Shown: piece after piece, positions 53,498-62,488 of the stretch
Layout: each line of letters starts with the position of its first letter
Numbering within the stretch: the stretch's first letter is position 1
Assembly: GCF_019801465.1 (NCBI RefSeq)
Contig: NZ_JAHVJA010000002.1
Span: 496,001-560,000 of the forward strand
Direction of reading: 5' to 3'
DNA length: 64,000 nucleotides
From: Leisingera daeponensis
GTDB taxonomy: Bacteria > Pseudomonadota > Alphaproteobacteria > Rhodobacterales > Rhodobacteraceae
Notes under the pieces: model-generated
Told to the model about the DNA's origin: nothing
The model's input: the letters and a program-made list of their open reading frames with translations, nothing else
Databases searched by the model: none
Made by a program: the position numbers and the translations under genes

Positions 53498-54966
53498 CGC
53501 GGCGCTCCAATCGCACGGCCCAGCCCCTCCGGCGCCGCCAGTGCCGCATGGGCCTCTGCCAGCTTCACCAGGTTGGCCTCGATATGCGGCGCGGGCGGCG
53601 CCGAGCGGCGGGTCGCAAGGTCCACATGCAGCAGCATATGCTCGCCGGTCGCCAGCAGCCGCTCGCCCGAATACATCTCATGCCACAGGTGCATCTTCTT
53701 GCCCGCGCCCATGATCACCCGGGTCCGCACCTGGATCGGGTCGCCCGCATTCACCTCGTCGATGTGGCGGATATGGGTCTCGGCGGTGAAATAGCTGCCG
53801 CCATTGGCGATATACTCCGCATCGCAGCCGATGATCATCATCAGCCGGTCGGTGGATTGCGCAAAGGCATCCAGATAGCGGCTCTCGGTCATGTGACCGT
53901 TGTAGTCGGTCCAATCCAGCGGCACCACGCGGCTCTGGGTCAGCACCGGCTGGCTCAGGTCGTCCAGACCGTCCATAGAGCGTACCAGCCCGGCTTCACC
54001 CTCGCGGTTCAGGTCATGCGCATTCTGCAACGCACCCGCGCCCCAGTCATTGGCGCCCAGCGCCCGCATCATGCCCACCAGGTTGTTATCCCGGTGACGT
54101 TCCAACTCGCGGATCGAATACTGGCCGGACTGTTCATCCGACTGGCCCGCAATCAGGTCCACCAGCTCATCGGTGAACTCCGGCACATCCATCAGCTTGG
54201 TCCAGGGCCAGCTGAGGCAGGGGCCGAACTGCGCCATGAAATGCTTCATGCCCGCCTCGCCGCCAGCCACCCGGTAGGTCTCGAACAGACCCATCTGCGC
54301 CCAGCGGATGCCAAAGCCGTAACGGATCGCGTTGTCGATCTCCTCGGTGGTGGCAATGCCGTCCTTCACCAGCCACAGCGCCTCGCGCCAGACCGCCTCC
54401 AGGAACCGGTCGGCCACATGGGCGTCGATCTCTTTCTTGAGGTGGAGGGGATACATACCGATGGCAGTGATGATCTCCTTGGCCCGGTCGATGACGCCTG
54501 CCGGGTTCGCCTCAGTGGTGACCAGCTCGGCCAGCGGCAGCAGGTAGACCGGGTTGAACGGATGCGCGACCACAATCTGGCCCGGATTTTCCCGGCCGTC
54601 CTGCAACTGCGACGGTTTGAAGCCCGAGGTGGAGGAGCCGATCACCGCATCCGGCGCGCAGTGCGCCTGCAGCTCGGCATAGACTTTCTGTTTCAGGTCC
54701 AGCCGTTCCGGCACACTCTCCTGCACCCACTCGGCGCACTCAACGGCTTCCGCGATGGTTTCGTGAAAGGTCAGGCTGCCCTCCGCAGGCAGTGCCACAT
54801 TGCCAAGGCCGGGCAGCGAGCGGCGGGCGTTGGCCAGCACTTCGCCGATCTTGCGCTCCGCTTCCGGGTCCGGGTCGAACACCCGCACGTTCCAGCCGTT
54901 CAGAAGGAACCGCGCGGCCCAGCCGCCGCCGATAACCCCGCCGCCGATGATTGCTGCTGTTTTCAT
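53494..54966 (-). CDS. L-carnitine 3-dehydrogenase fused to a thioesterase domain
   Basis: A 490-residue fusion. Residues 1-320 match carnitine dehydrogenase (3-hydroxyacyl-CoA-dehydrogenase fold, IGGGVIGGGWAARFLLNGW Rossmann motif, VQESVPERLDLKQ, SSTSGFKPSQL, HPFNPVYLLPL). Residues about 340-490 are a hotdog thioesterase (DWTDYNGHMTESRYLDAF). The first domain oxidises L-carnitine to 3-dehydrocarnitine. The second should release glycine betaine from betainyl-CoA made by the neighbouring cleavage enzyme. It overlaps the SDR gene by four bases. The C-terminus lacks other features. Confidence 0.92.
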   Translation of the reverse strand: MKTAAIIGGGVIGGGWAARFLLNGWNVRVFDPDPEAERKIGEVLANARRSLPGLGNVALPAEGSLTFHETIAEAVECAEWVQESVPERLDLKQKVYAELQAHCAPDAVIGSSTSGFKPSQLQDGRENPGQIVVAHPFNPVYLLPLAELVTTEANPAGVIDRAKEIITAIGMYPLHLKKEIDAHVADRFLEAVWREALWLVKDGIATTEEIDNAIRYGFGIRWAQMGLFETYRVAGGEAGMKHFMAQFGPCLSWPWTKLMDVPEFTDELVDLIAGQSDEQSGQYSIRELERHRDNNLVGMMRALGANDWGAGALQNAHDLNREGEAGLVRSMDGLDDLSQPVLTQSRVVPLDWTDYNGHMTESRYLDAFAQSTDRLMMIIGCDAEYIANGGSYFTAETHIRHIDEVNAGDPIQVRTRVIMGAGKKMHLWHEMYSGERLLATGEHMLLHVDLATRRSAPPAPHIEANLVKLAEAHAALAAPEGLGRAIGAPR

Positions 54967-55077
54967 GACGTATCCTTTGAGAGGGCCAGCCGGCCCCGAG
55001 TTGGCCGCCCCGGCGCACCGCCCGGTGCACAGGAGTTGTACAGGGGGTGCACGCGTGGCACCCCCTCGAAAATCCGT

Positions 55078-55995
55078 TTACTTCGCCACCGGCGCGCGCT
55101 TGTTCAGCCCCAGCTTCTCGCGCACTTCGGCGGGGCCGATCACCCGCGCGCCCATGTTCGACACGATGGTATTGGCGCGCTCGACCAGCTGCCAGTTCTC
55201 CGCCAGCACCCCCTTGTCGAGCCACAGGTTGTCCTCCAGGCCCACGCGCACGTTGCCGCCCGCCAGAACAGAGGCCGAGGCATAGGCCATCTGATTGCGG
55301 CCCAGCGAGAAGGCGGAGAAGGTCCAGTCATCCGGCACGTTGTTGACCATCGCCATGAAAGTATTGAAGTCATCCGGCGCCCCCCACGGCACCCCCATGC
55401 ACAGCTGAACCAGCGCGTTCGGCTCCAGAACCCCCTCTTTTACCAATTGCTTGGCAAACCACAGGTGGCCGGTGTCGAACGCCTCGATCTCCGGCTTCAC
55501 GCCCAGATCGGTCATCATCTGGCCCATCGCCCGCAGCATGCCGGGTGTGTTGGTCATGACGTAATCCGCCTCGGCAAAATTCATGGTGCCGCAGTCGAGC
55601 GTGCAGATTTCCGGCAGGCATTCCGCCACATGGGCTACGCGCTCGGTGGCGCCAACCATGTCGGTGCCTGCCTCCTTCAGCGGCAGCGGGTTCTCGGTGT
55701 CACCGAACACCATGTCGCCGCCCATGCCCGCGGTCAGGTTCAGCACCACATCCACCTCGGCATCGCGGATCCGGTCGGTCACTTCGCGGTACAGATCCAG
55801 CCGGCGCGACGGCACGCCGGTCTCTGGATCGCGCACGTGGCAGTGCACCACGGCAGCACCGGCCTTGGCCGCGGCGATGGCGCTGTCGGCGATCTGCCGG
55901 GGCGAGCGCGGCACATGCGGGCTGCGGTCCTGGGTGCCGCCGGAGCCGGTCACGGCACAGGTGATGAAGACGTCCCGGTTCATTTCCAGAGGCAT
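55078..55995 (-). CDS. BKACE family dehydrocarnitine cleavage enzyme
   Basis: A 305-residue enzyme of the beta-keto acid cleavage (BKACE, DUF849) family. The zinc and substrate site is signalled by FITCAVTGSGGT, AAAVVHCHVRDPETG (two His near 50) and ETGHLWFAK. In carnitine clusters these proteins react dehydrocarnitine with acetyl-CoA to give betainyl-CoA and acetoacetate. It lies upstream of the dehydrogenase/thioesterase on the same strand and is divergent from the CdhR-like regulator. Confidence 0.92.
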   Translation of the reverse strand: MPLEMNRDVFITCAVTGSGGTQDRSPHVPRSPRQIADSAIAAAKAGAAVVHCHVRDPETGVPSRRLDLYREVTDRIRDAEVDVVLNLTAGMGGDMVFGDTENPLPLKEAGTDMVGATERVAHVAECLPEICTLDCGTMNFAEADYVMTNTPGMLRAMGQMMTDLGVKPEIEAFDTGHLWFAKQLVKEGVLEPNALVQLCMGVPWGAPDDFNTFMAMVNNVPDDWTFSAFSLGRNQMAYASASVLAGGNVRVGLEDNLWLDKGVLAENWQLVERANTIVSNMGARVIGPAEVREKLGLNKRAPVAK

Positions 55996-56128
55996 TTTTC
56001 TTTTCCCTTCGATGTACAGGGTTTTGCCTTAGGTTATCCCCAGGCTCCTCCCCAGATTCTGATTTGCGTTGCTGACGACTCTGCCGCAGCCTTTTGCGGC
56101 ACAGTTTACACCAGGCGAATCGAAGTTG

Positions 56129-57112
56129 ATGAAATCCGCAAAAAACATCCTGCAGCCCGAGAACCGGCCGCTGAAAACAGCGGTTCTGGTTCTGGACGAA
56201 TGCAACACGCTGTCCTTTGCCGCCGCAGTGGACCCGATGCGCGCCGCCAACCGGCTGGCCGGGCGGGCCGCGTTCGACTGGGATTACGTCAGCGCCACAG
56301 CCGAGCCACCGATGCTGACCAGCGGCCTCACCGTGCCCAGTTTCCCGCTGGCCCGGCTGCAGGGCTGCGAATTGCTGATCGTCGTCGCAGGCTTCCAGCT
56401 TGCGCGCCATGCCACCCCCAGCCTGCTGGCAGGCCTGCGCCGCATCGCGGCCACCGGCGCCACGATTGCCGGCATCGACGGCGGCCCCTGGCTGATGGCT
56501 GAGGCCGGGCTGCTGGACGGCCATCCCGCCACCACCCATTGGGAAGACCTGGAGAACTTCTCCGCCCGTTTCCCGGAGGTGGATGCCCGCAATGACCGCT
56601 TCACCGTGTCTGACGCGCGCCTGACTTCCGGCGGCGCCACACCAGCGATCGAGATGATGCTGCACATCATCAGCGCCCGCCACGGCGCAGGCTTTGCCTC
56701 CCGCGTTGCCGGTCTGTTTCTGTTCGACGGGCCTGCCGCGCTGCCGCGCCCGCAAAGCCGCCTTGGCGGCCGCACCCACAGTGCGCTGACGGCTAAGGCC
56801 AACGCGCTGATGGAAGCCTCGCTGGACGAGCCGCTGCCGCTGGCGCAGATTGCCGAAACGCTTGGCACCAGCCCGCGCAGCCTGCAGCAGCAGTTCCGGC
56901 TCAAACTCAACACCACGCCGCAGGATCACTACCTGCAGCTGCGCCTGGCAGAGGCCCGCCGCCTGGTGACCGACACCGCGATGCCGCTAATGGATGTGGC
57001 AATCGCCACCGGCTTTACCTCGCAATCGAGCTTCGCCCGTGCCTTCCGCACCGCTCACGGCACCTCCGCCCGCGACCTGCGCCAGGAGCAGGCCCGCCCG
57101 ACCGCGCATTGA
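56129..57112 (+). CDS. GlxA/CdhR-like AraC-family transcriptional activator of carnitine catabolism
   Basis: A 327-residue regulator with an N-terminal DJ-1/PfpI-like (GATase1) domain (about 15-190: AVLVLDECNTLSFAAAVDPM, GIDGGPWLMAEAG) and a C-terminal AraC HTH (LAQIAETLGTSPRSLQQQF, then DVAIATGFTSQSSFARAFR). This is the domain pair of CdhR, which activates carnitine genes in Pseudomonas. It is divergent from the carnitine operon. The start is the ATG at 56129; the upstream extension is not conserved. Confidence 0.9.
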   Translation: MKSAKNILQPENRPLKTAVLVLDECNTLSFAAAVDPMRAANRLAGRAAFDWDYVSATAEPPMLTSGLTVPSFPLARLQGCELLIVVAGFQLARHATPSLLAGLRRIAATGATIAGIDGGPWLMAEAGLLDGHPATTHWEDLENFSARFPEVDARNDRFTVSDARLTSGGATPAIEMMLHIISARHGAGFASRVAGLFLFDGPAALPRPQSRLGGRTHSALTAKANALMEASLDEPLPLAQIAETLGTSPRSLQQQFRLKLNTTPQDHYLQLRLAEARRLVTDTAMPLMDVAIATGFTSQSSFARAFRTAHGTSARDLRQEQARPTAH

Positions 57113-57132
57113 CCGGCCGCCCGGCCCCGCGG

Positions 57133-57178
57133 GTCAAGGGCCGCGCAGCGGCGGTGCGCAGCACCGTTCACCCTTGAC
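57133..57178. repeat. inverted repeat downstream of cdhR
   Basis: GTCAAGGG (57133-57140) and CCCTTGAC (57171-57178) flank a GC-rich core that can itself fold. It lies about 20 bases after the CdhR-like stop codon, where a terminator is expected. Confidence 0.5.
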
Positions 57179-57203
57179 GCGCAATCCTTGAATACACTCG
57201 CAA

Positions 57204-57238
57204 AGGCGCTTCAGGGCAGACCTGCCCCTGAAGCGCCT
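57204..57238. terminator. bidirectional hairpin terminator between cdhR and the aldo/keto reductase
   Basis: A 12-bp perfect outer stem (AGGCGCTTCAGG/CCTGAAGCGCCT), extended by an inner GCA/TGC pairing, lies between two convergent genes. It is likely to end transcripts from both sides. Confidence 0.7.
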
Positions 57239-57340
57239 CACAGCAAAATCTTCCGCGCTGCGCCAGCAGCGCCCGGCCCAACCGGCCCAGGGCATGTCAA
57301 TGCCCGAAGGACGGGCGGGAGCTTCCCGCTCCGGATGCGA

Positions 57341-58384
57341 TCAATACGGCATCGGATGCGCCCGGTGCGCAGCATTGATCTCGTCCAGCACCTGCTGGCT
57401 CAACTCCAGCTCCACCGACTTGAGCAGATGCTCCAGCTGCGGCAGATGGGTGGCGCCAAAGATCGCCGCAGCCATGAACGGCCGGGTCCGGCACCAGGCC
57501 AGCGCCATATGCACCGGGTCCAGTCCGTGCCGCTTGGCAATCTCCAGATAGGCCGCCACCGCATCATAGACCCGCGGGCTGTGGCGCCCGCCCAGTTCCG
57601 GATTGATGGCCTTGCGCGAACCTTCCGGCACCGCCCCGTCCTGGTATTTCCCGGTCAGAAGCCCGGTGCCCAGCGGCGAAAACGCCATCAGGCCCACATC
57701 CTCGTTCACGCTCAGTTCCGCCAGGTCGGTGTCATACATCCGGCAGACCAGCGAGTATTCGTTCTGGATCGAGGCCACCCTCGGCCAGCCGCGTTCTTCC
57801 GCGATCCGCAGCCATTGCGCGGTGCCCCAGGCGCTTTCGTTTGACAGGCCAAAGGCCCGGATGGTGCCGCGCTCCACCTCGCGCTGCAGCGCCTCCAGGC
57901 AATCCTCCATATTGGCCATGGTCTCCTCGCGGTTCTGGCTGGAGGGGTCATAGGTCCAGTTCTGCCGGAACATGTAGCTGCCCCGGTTCGGCCAGTGAAA
58001 CTGGTAGAGGTCGATGTAATCCGTCTTCAGCCGCTTCAGCGACGCCTCGATGGTGGGCGCGATGGTCTTCGACGAGATCGGCGCCCCGTCGCGCACATGG
58101 CGCATCCCCTCACCGGAATGCTTGGTCGCCAGGATATAGTCACCGCGCCGCCCGGTCCGTTCGTTCCAGTTGCCGATGATGCGCTCGCTGTTGCCCAGGG
58201 TCTCTGCACTGACCGGGTTCACCGGGTACATCTCGGCGGTGTCGACAAAGTTCACCCCTGCCGCCAGGGCCATATCGATCTGCGCATGCGTCTCTGCCTC
58301 CGGCGTCTGTGTGCCGAATGTCATCGTGCCCAGGCACAGTTCGGACACCATCATGCCGGTGCGGCCCAACGGGTTCATCTTCAT
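57341..58384 (-). CDS. aldo/keto reductase
   Basis: A 347-residue NADPH-dependent aldo/keto reductase, most like the Tas/YajO type. It starts MKMNPLGRTGMMVSELCLGTM. The catalytic Asp and Tyr are in NFVDTAEMYP (about 46-54), Lys in ILATKHSG and His in QFHWPNRG. The nucleotide-binding segment is near the C-terminus. It is monocistronic, convergent with the CdhR-like gene. The substrate is unknown. Confidence 0.92.
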   Translation of the reverse strand: MKMNPLGRTGMMVSELCLGTMTFGTQTPEAETHAQIDMALAAGVNFVDTAEMYPVNPVSAETLGNSERIIGNWNERTGRRGDYILATKHSGEGMRHVRDGAPISSKTIAPTIEASLKRLKTDYIDLYQFHWPNRGSYMFRQNWTYDPSSQNREETMANMEDCLEALQREVERGTIRAFGLSNESAWGTAQWLRIAEERGWPRVASIQNEYSLVCRMYDTDLAELSVNEDVGLMAFSPLGTGLLTGKYQDGAVPEGSRKAINPELGGRHSPRVYDAVAAYLEIAKRHGLDPVHMALAWCRTRPFMAAAIFGATHLPQLEHLLKSVELELSQQVLDEINAAHRAHPMPY

Positions 58385-58569
58385 ATCGCTGTTCTCCTGT
58401 GCTCTGGTCCGGCGCGAACCCTAACCGCCAGAGCGGCAGGCGCAACCCGCAGCGGCATGCCTGCGGACAGGCGTTAACCATCAGGAAACAACTGCAAAGC
58501 GATTCGCCTAATTTGTGATAGCTTCAAATTTGCGGCAAATTGTGTTTCAACGAGTTACAGGAGTGAGCC

Positions 58570-58983
58570 ATGTCGATCACGCTGCATGAAGACGGTGGAA
58601 ATCCCGCGTTTGATAGTGAAGCGCCGGCTCCGCGATTGCCGCTTCCGGAGGCACGCGTGGCCCATGCCCGCGGCGGCGCTGTATTTGTCGATCTGCGCAT
58701 GGCACAGGAAACGAAACGAACAGGGATTATTCCGGGCGCCATTTCCTGCCCCCATGGTCTTTTGGATCTCTGGATCGACCCCGGCAGCCCCATCAGCGGC
58801 AGCGTCCCTGCCAATGATAAGGTGTTTGTCTTCTACTGCAGCAACGGTTTGCACGCATCTCAGGCCGCCCAAAGCGCAAAGCACATGGGCCTGCGGCAGG
58901 TTTTCTTTCTGGACGGCGGGATGGATGCCTGGCTCGCCGCCGGCGGTGGAGTAGCAGCGCTTGATCCGCTGCAGGTTCACTGA
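58570..58983 (+). CDS. rhodanese-like protein (1)
   Basis: A 137-residue single rhodanese domain. DLRMAQETKRTGIIPGAISCP matches the family's first motif and FYCSNGLHASQAA is the active-site loop with Cys at about 91. The catalytic loop is non-canonical (CSNGLHA). It resembles the next gene over most of its length, implying duplication. There is no signal peptide. It is separated from the next gene by 72 bases, so they may form an operon. Confidence 0.9.
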   Translation: MSITLHEDGGNPAFDSEAPAPRLPLPEARVAHARGGAVFVDLRMAQETKRTGIIPGAISCPHGLLDLWIDPGSPISGSVPANDKVFVFYCSNGLHASQAAQSAKHMGLRQVFFLDGGMDAWLAAGGGVAALDPLQVH

Positions 58984-59055
58984 ACAGCCTCTCAGCTTGC
59001 ACTTGGCTGCAAAACTCTGCAGCCTGTCTCCCGCAACACTCCGGGAGAACGTGGA

Positions 59056-59457
59056 ATGCCGCAACAGATCACCAAAGGCGTCAAGACGCTGCTGGCGGAG
59101 GCCAACAGCCTCGTCGACACCATGACTGTCGAGGAAGCCAAGCAGAAGGTGCTGGACGAGAACTTCGTCTTTATCGACCTGCGCGACATCCGTGAACTGC
59201 AGCGCAGCGGCATGATCCCCGGCGCGTTTTCCTGCCCGCGGGGCATGCTGGAGTTCTGGATCGACCCGGACAGCCCCTATCACAAGCCAGTGTTCAACCA
59301 AGACAAAACTTATGTGTTCTACTGCGCCAGCGCCTGGCGCTCGGCGCTGAGTGCGAAGGCCGCACTGGAGATGGGGCTCAATCCGGTGGTGCATCTGGAA
59401 GGCGGCTTTACCGAATGGGTCAAACAGGGCGGTCCGGTGGTGCCGCGCGAGGGCTGA
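59056..59457 (+). CDS. rhodanese-like protein (2)
   Basis: A 133-residue rhodanese-like protein starting MPQQITKGVKTLL. It carries FVFIDLRDIRELQRSGMIPGAFSCP and active-site Cys in FYCASAWRSALSA (about 96). It shares the IDLRD..R.GMIPGA.SCP...LEFWIDPDSP layout with its upstream neighbour. Sulfur transfer is the family role; the acceptor is not known. Confidence 0.93.
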   Translation: MPQQITKGVKTLLAEANSLVDTMTVEEAKQKVLDENFVFIDLRDIRELQRSGMIPGAFSCPRGMLEFWIDPDSPYHKPVFNQDKTYVFYCASAWRSALSAKAALEMGLNPVVHLEGGFTEWVKQGGPVVPREG

Positions 59458-59543
59458 GGCCCGGTACGCAGCGCGAAATCCAGAGGCGGCATCGGCCGCC
59501 CGGATCGATTGAGAACAAATGGCGAACATGGTAATCTGGCGGC

Positions 59544-60281
59544 ATGCCGACTCACCTGCTTGCCCGCCGCAGCCACAAGCCCCGCCCCGCGCTGCCCCTG
59601 ACAGAAGGGATCGCGCTGGAGCAGGCCCGAGTGCATGAGGCCTGCGGTCCCGCCCGGCACAGTTTTGCACTGTGGCTGGCTGCTGCGGCCCAAAGCCCTG
59701 TGCTGTGGCTGTCCCTGCCTCAGGCCGGCAAGCCGCTGAACCCCGAGGGGGTAGCAGCATGCGCCACCCCTGCCCGGTTCCTGTTCGTTCAAACCGCCCG
59801 GGCGGAGGATCTGCTCTGGGCGATGGAGGAGGCCCTGCGCAGCGGCGCGGCAGCGCTGGTTGTGGCAGAACTGGCAGAGCCGCCCGCCATGACCCCGGTG
59901 CGGCGGCTGCATCTGGCCGCAGAGGCCGGCGGCCGCTTCGGCCCGGCGCCGCTGGGCCTGCTGCTGACCCCCGGCACCGGCGGCGCCCAAGGCATCGAAA
60001 GCCGCTGGCACCTGGCCCATGCGCCCCGGCCGAGCAGCAGCCTGACCGGCAGCAGTCCGGCCGGCCGCGCCCCCGCGGGCAAAGGCTGCTGGACATTGCA
60101 GCGCCTGCGCGCCCGCACCCTGCCGCCCCGCGGCTGGCAGATCACCCGGACCCGCACAGGCGGCCCGCTGCAGGCCGCCCCGTTGCCACCCGCCCCCTCG
60201 GATCAGCAGACATCGCGCCCCGCCTCCTCCGGGGGGCTCCCACTGGCGCCGGAAACCCTGGCGGCGCCAGCGCTGCCATAG
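59544..60281 (+). CDS. orphan ImuA-like protein
   Basis: A 245-residue protein with a RecA-like ImuA (SulA) segment: FALWLAAAAQSPVLWLSLPQAG, ARFLFVQTARAEDLLWAMEEAL and ALVVAELAEPPAMTPVRRLHLAAEAGG. This is the conserved core of ImuA, the partner of ImuB and DnaE2 in SOS mutagenesis. The usual N-terminal RecA-like opening and Gly-rich region look shortened, and the last 60 residues are Pro/Ser-rich. imuB and dnaE2 are not present downstream. Confidence 0.75.
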   Translation: MPTHLLARRSHKPRPALPLTEGIALEQARVHEACGPARHSFALWLAAAAQSPVLWLSLPQAGKPLNPEGVAACATPARFLFVQTARAEDLLWAMEEALRSGAAALVVAELAEPPAMTPVRRLHLAAEAGGRFGPAPLGLLLTPGTGGAQGIESRWHLAHAPRPSSSLTGSSPAGRAPAGKGCWTLQRLRARTLPPRGWQITRTRTGGPLQAAPLPPAPSDQQTSRPASSGGLPLAPETLAAPALP

Positions 60282-60449
60282 CGGCATCGGGCCAGACCAG
60301 GGCTGTGCCCGTAACCGCAGCCTGGCGGGTGTACTCCGCAGCCTCACAGGCGCGCAAGCAAAAGTGAGCGGGCCGCTGCAGAAAATCCGGTTAAACTCAT
60401 CCGGCAGTGCAGAAAACACGGACCAGCAGACACAAAAGGAAACGCACGC

Positions 60450-61055
60450 ATGGGCAGATCCAGGATGCCGCGCCGCCGCCTTCTGGCCGGCCTCGGTGCC
60501 GCCTTGCTGGCACCGCAGGCATTGCTGGCCGCACTCCTGCCCTACCGCCTGATCCACGAAGCTACCGATGTGCGCTTCACCTTCCTGCTCAGAGGACAGC
60601 CACAGCACGGGCGGATCCCGGTCTCCGCCGCCCGTATCCTGATCGACCCGCAGAACCTCTCCCGCAGCCACGCCGGCATCAGCCTGGACGCGCGCCGGGC
60701 CCGCACCGGGCTGATCTTTGCCACCGAAGCACTGAAAGGTCCCGGCATCCTGCATACCGAGCGGTTTCCGCAGATCCATTTCCGCTCCACCCGAATCCGG
60801 CTCGGTCCGGACGGGCGGCTGTCCGGCGGCGCAGCCGTCGAGGGTGATCTGACCCTGCGCGGCACCACCCGGCCGATCACCCTGCAAGCCGCGCTCTACC
60901 GCCGCCCCGGCAGCGCGCCGGATGACCTCGGCGAATTGGACGTGCATCTGGGCGGCCAGCTCAGCCGCGCCGCGTTCGGCGCAACCGGATATTCGGATCT
61001 AGTAGCGGACCGGATCAGCCTGGCGATCCGCGCGCGCATCCGCCACAGCAGCTGA
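60450..61055 (+). CDS. YceI family protein
   Basis: A 201-residue exported protein with a signal peptide (basic RRRLLAGLG, then hydrophobic stretch) and a YceI beta-barrel domain: ATDVRFTFLLRG, RARTGLIFATEALKGPGIL, FPQIHFRSTRIRL and LTLRGTTRPITL. YceI proteins bind isoprenoid-type lipids in the periplasm. AAAGGA lies eight bases before the ATG. It follows the ImuA-like gene by 168 bp. Confidence 0.9.
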   Translation: MGRSRMPRRRLLAGLGAALLAPQALLAALLPYRLIHEATDVRFTFLLRGQPQHGRIPVSAARILIDPQNLSRSHAGISLDARRARTGLIFATEALKGPGILHTERFPQIHFRSTRIRLGPDGRLSGGAAVEGDLTLRGTTRPITLQAALYRRPGSAPDDLGELDVHLGGQLSRAAFGATGYSDLVADRISLAIRARIRHSS

Positions 61056-61164
61056 GCCTGCCGCCAGCCCCGGTGCCGAAAAGACACCGCCCCGCAAAAA
61101 TACGACACGCAGGTGACGGAAACCGGCTGGCAATGCCGCCCCAGCCTGTCATGGTCGCACCGTT

Positions 61165-62388
61165 ATGCGCCTGATTGTCTCCCTTGCCGCCCTGTTCCTT
61201 TCCGTCATAATGCTGCAGCTGTCGACCGGAGGCGTCGGCCCGCTCGATGCCATCTCCGGCCTAACCCTGAATTTCAGCAAGGAACAGATCGGCCTCCTCG
61301 GGTCAGGACATTTTTTCGGCTTCTTCATTGGCTGCTGGTGGGCGCCCCGGCTGATGGGCAATGTCGGCCATTCCCGCGCCTATGCCGCCTTCACCGCCCT
61401 TGGCGCGATCGGCCTTCTGGGCCACACGCTGACTGAAAACCCCTATGCCTGGGCGGCGATGCGGATAGCCTCCGGCCTCTGCGTCGCGGGCTGCTACACC
61501 GTGATCGAGGCCTGGCTCAATGCCAAGGTCACCAACGAGACCCGCGGCCGTGCCATGGGCACCTACCGGTTGGCGGACATGGGGGCCTCGCTGACGGCGC
61601 AGCTGATTATCGCCGTGCTGCCGCCCGCAGCTTATGTCTCCTATAATCTATTGGCGATTCTCTGCTGCGCGGCGCTCCTGCCGCTAACCCTGACTAAGGC
61701 CAGCCAGCCGGAAACACCCGATGCCCCCCGCCTGCGCCCGAAACTGGCCTGGCGCTGTTCGCCGCTGGCCGTGGCCGGCGTTATCGTCTCGGCGCTCAGC
61801 TCCGCCTCATTCCGGATGGTCGGTCCGGTCTACGGCCAGGAAGTCGGGCTGGAAGTCGGCCAGATCGCCTTCTTCCTGGCAGCCTTCGTGCTGGGCGGTG
61901 CGCTGGCGCAGTACCCGCTCGGCTGGCTGGCCGACAAATACGACCGCCGCTGGGTGCTGATCTGGCTTTCGGCCGCGGCCATTGTCAGCAGCACCGTGAC
62001 CATCGCGGCCAGCGGCACAGGCACTCTGGGGGTGATGCTGGCGGCCGGCTTCTTCGGCTTTACGACCTTCCCGATCTTTTCGGTCTCCGCCGCCCACGCC
62101 AACGACTTCGCCACCTCCGCCGAGCGGGTCGAGCTGTCGGCAGCGCTGATGTTCTGGTACGCGCTTGGCGCCATCGCCTCGCCCTATGTCTCCTCGGCGC
62201 TGATCGACAGCTTCGGTCCGCCAGCGCTGTTCGCCTATGTCGCTTTCGGCCACTTGCTGCTGATCGTCTTCGGCCTCAGCAGAATGCGCGCTCGCCCGGT
62301 GCCGGAAGAGCGCACGCACTATGTCTATGCGCCGCGCACCTCCTTCACCATCGGCCGCCTGCTGAAACGCTCGCGCGAAGAGCGGTAG
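61165..62388 (+). CDS. MFS transporter (YcaD-like)
   Basis: A 407-residue major facilitator superfamily protein with about 12 hydrophobic helices. The first begins MRLIVSLAALFLSVIML. The motif-A-like LADKYDRRWVLIW occurs in the second half, and GRAMGTYRLADMG in the first. It resembles YcaD-like permeases. The substrate is unknown. It is followed after 100 bp by metG. Confidence 0.9.
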   Translation: MRLIVSLAALFLSVIMLQLSTGGVGPLDAISGLTLNFSKEQIGLLGSGHFFGFFIGCWWAPRLMGNVGHSRAYAAFTALGAIGLLGHTLTENPYAWAAMRIASGLCVAGCYTVIEAWLNAKVTNETRGRAMGTYRLADMGASLTAQLIIAVLPPAAYVSYNLLAILCCAALLPLTLTKASQPETPDAPRLRPKLAWRCSPLAVAGVIVSALSSASFRMVGPVYGQEVGLEVGQIAFFLAAFVLGGALAQYPLGWLADKYDRRWVLIWLSAAAIVSSTVTIAASGTGTLGVMLAAGFFGFTTFPIFSVSAAHANDFATSAERVELSAALMFWYALGAIASPYVSSALIDSFGPPALFAYVAFGHLLLIVFGLSRMRARPVPEERTHYVYAPRTSFTIGRLLKRSREER

Positions 62389-62488
62389 CGCCGCCGCCCC
62401 CCAATTTTCAACGAAATACGCACACGGGGTTCCCGCCGCCCGCCGCATAGGCTAGACGGGCCTCTGACGCATTACCTGGATGGACGGC

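Noticed and set aside
53548-56502. A 984-codon open frame on the plus strand, opposite the carnitine genes
   Set aside because: Antisense to well-supported genes and overlapping the CdhR-like gene; low-complexity product. A codon-bias artefact.
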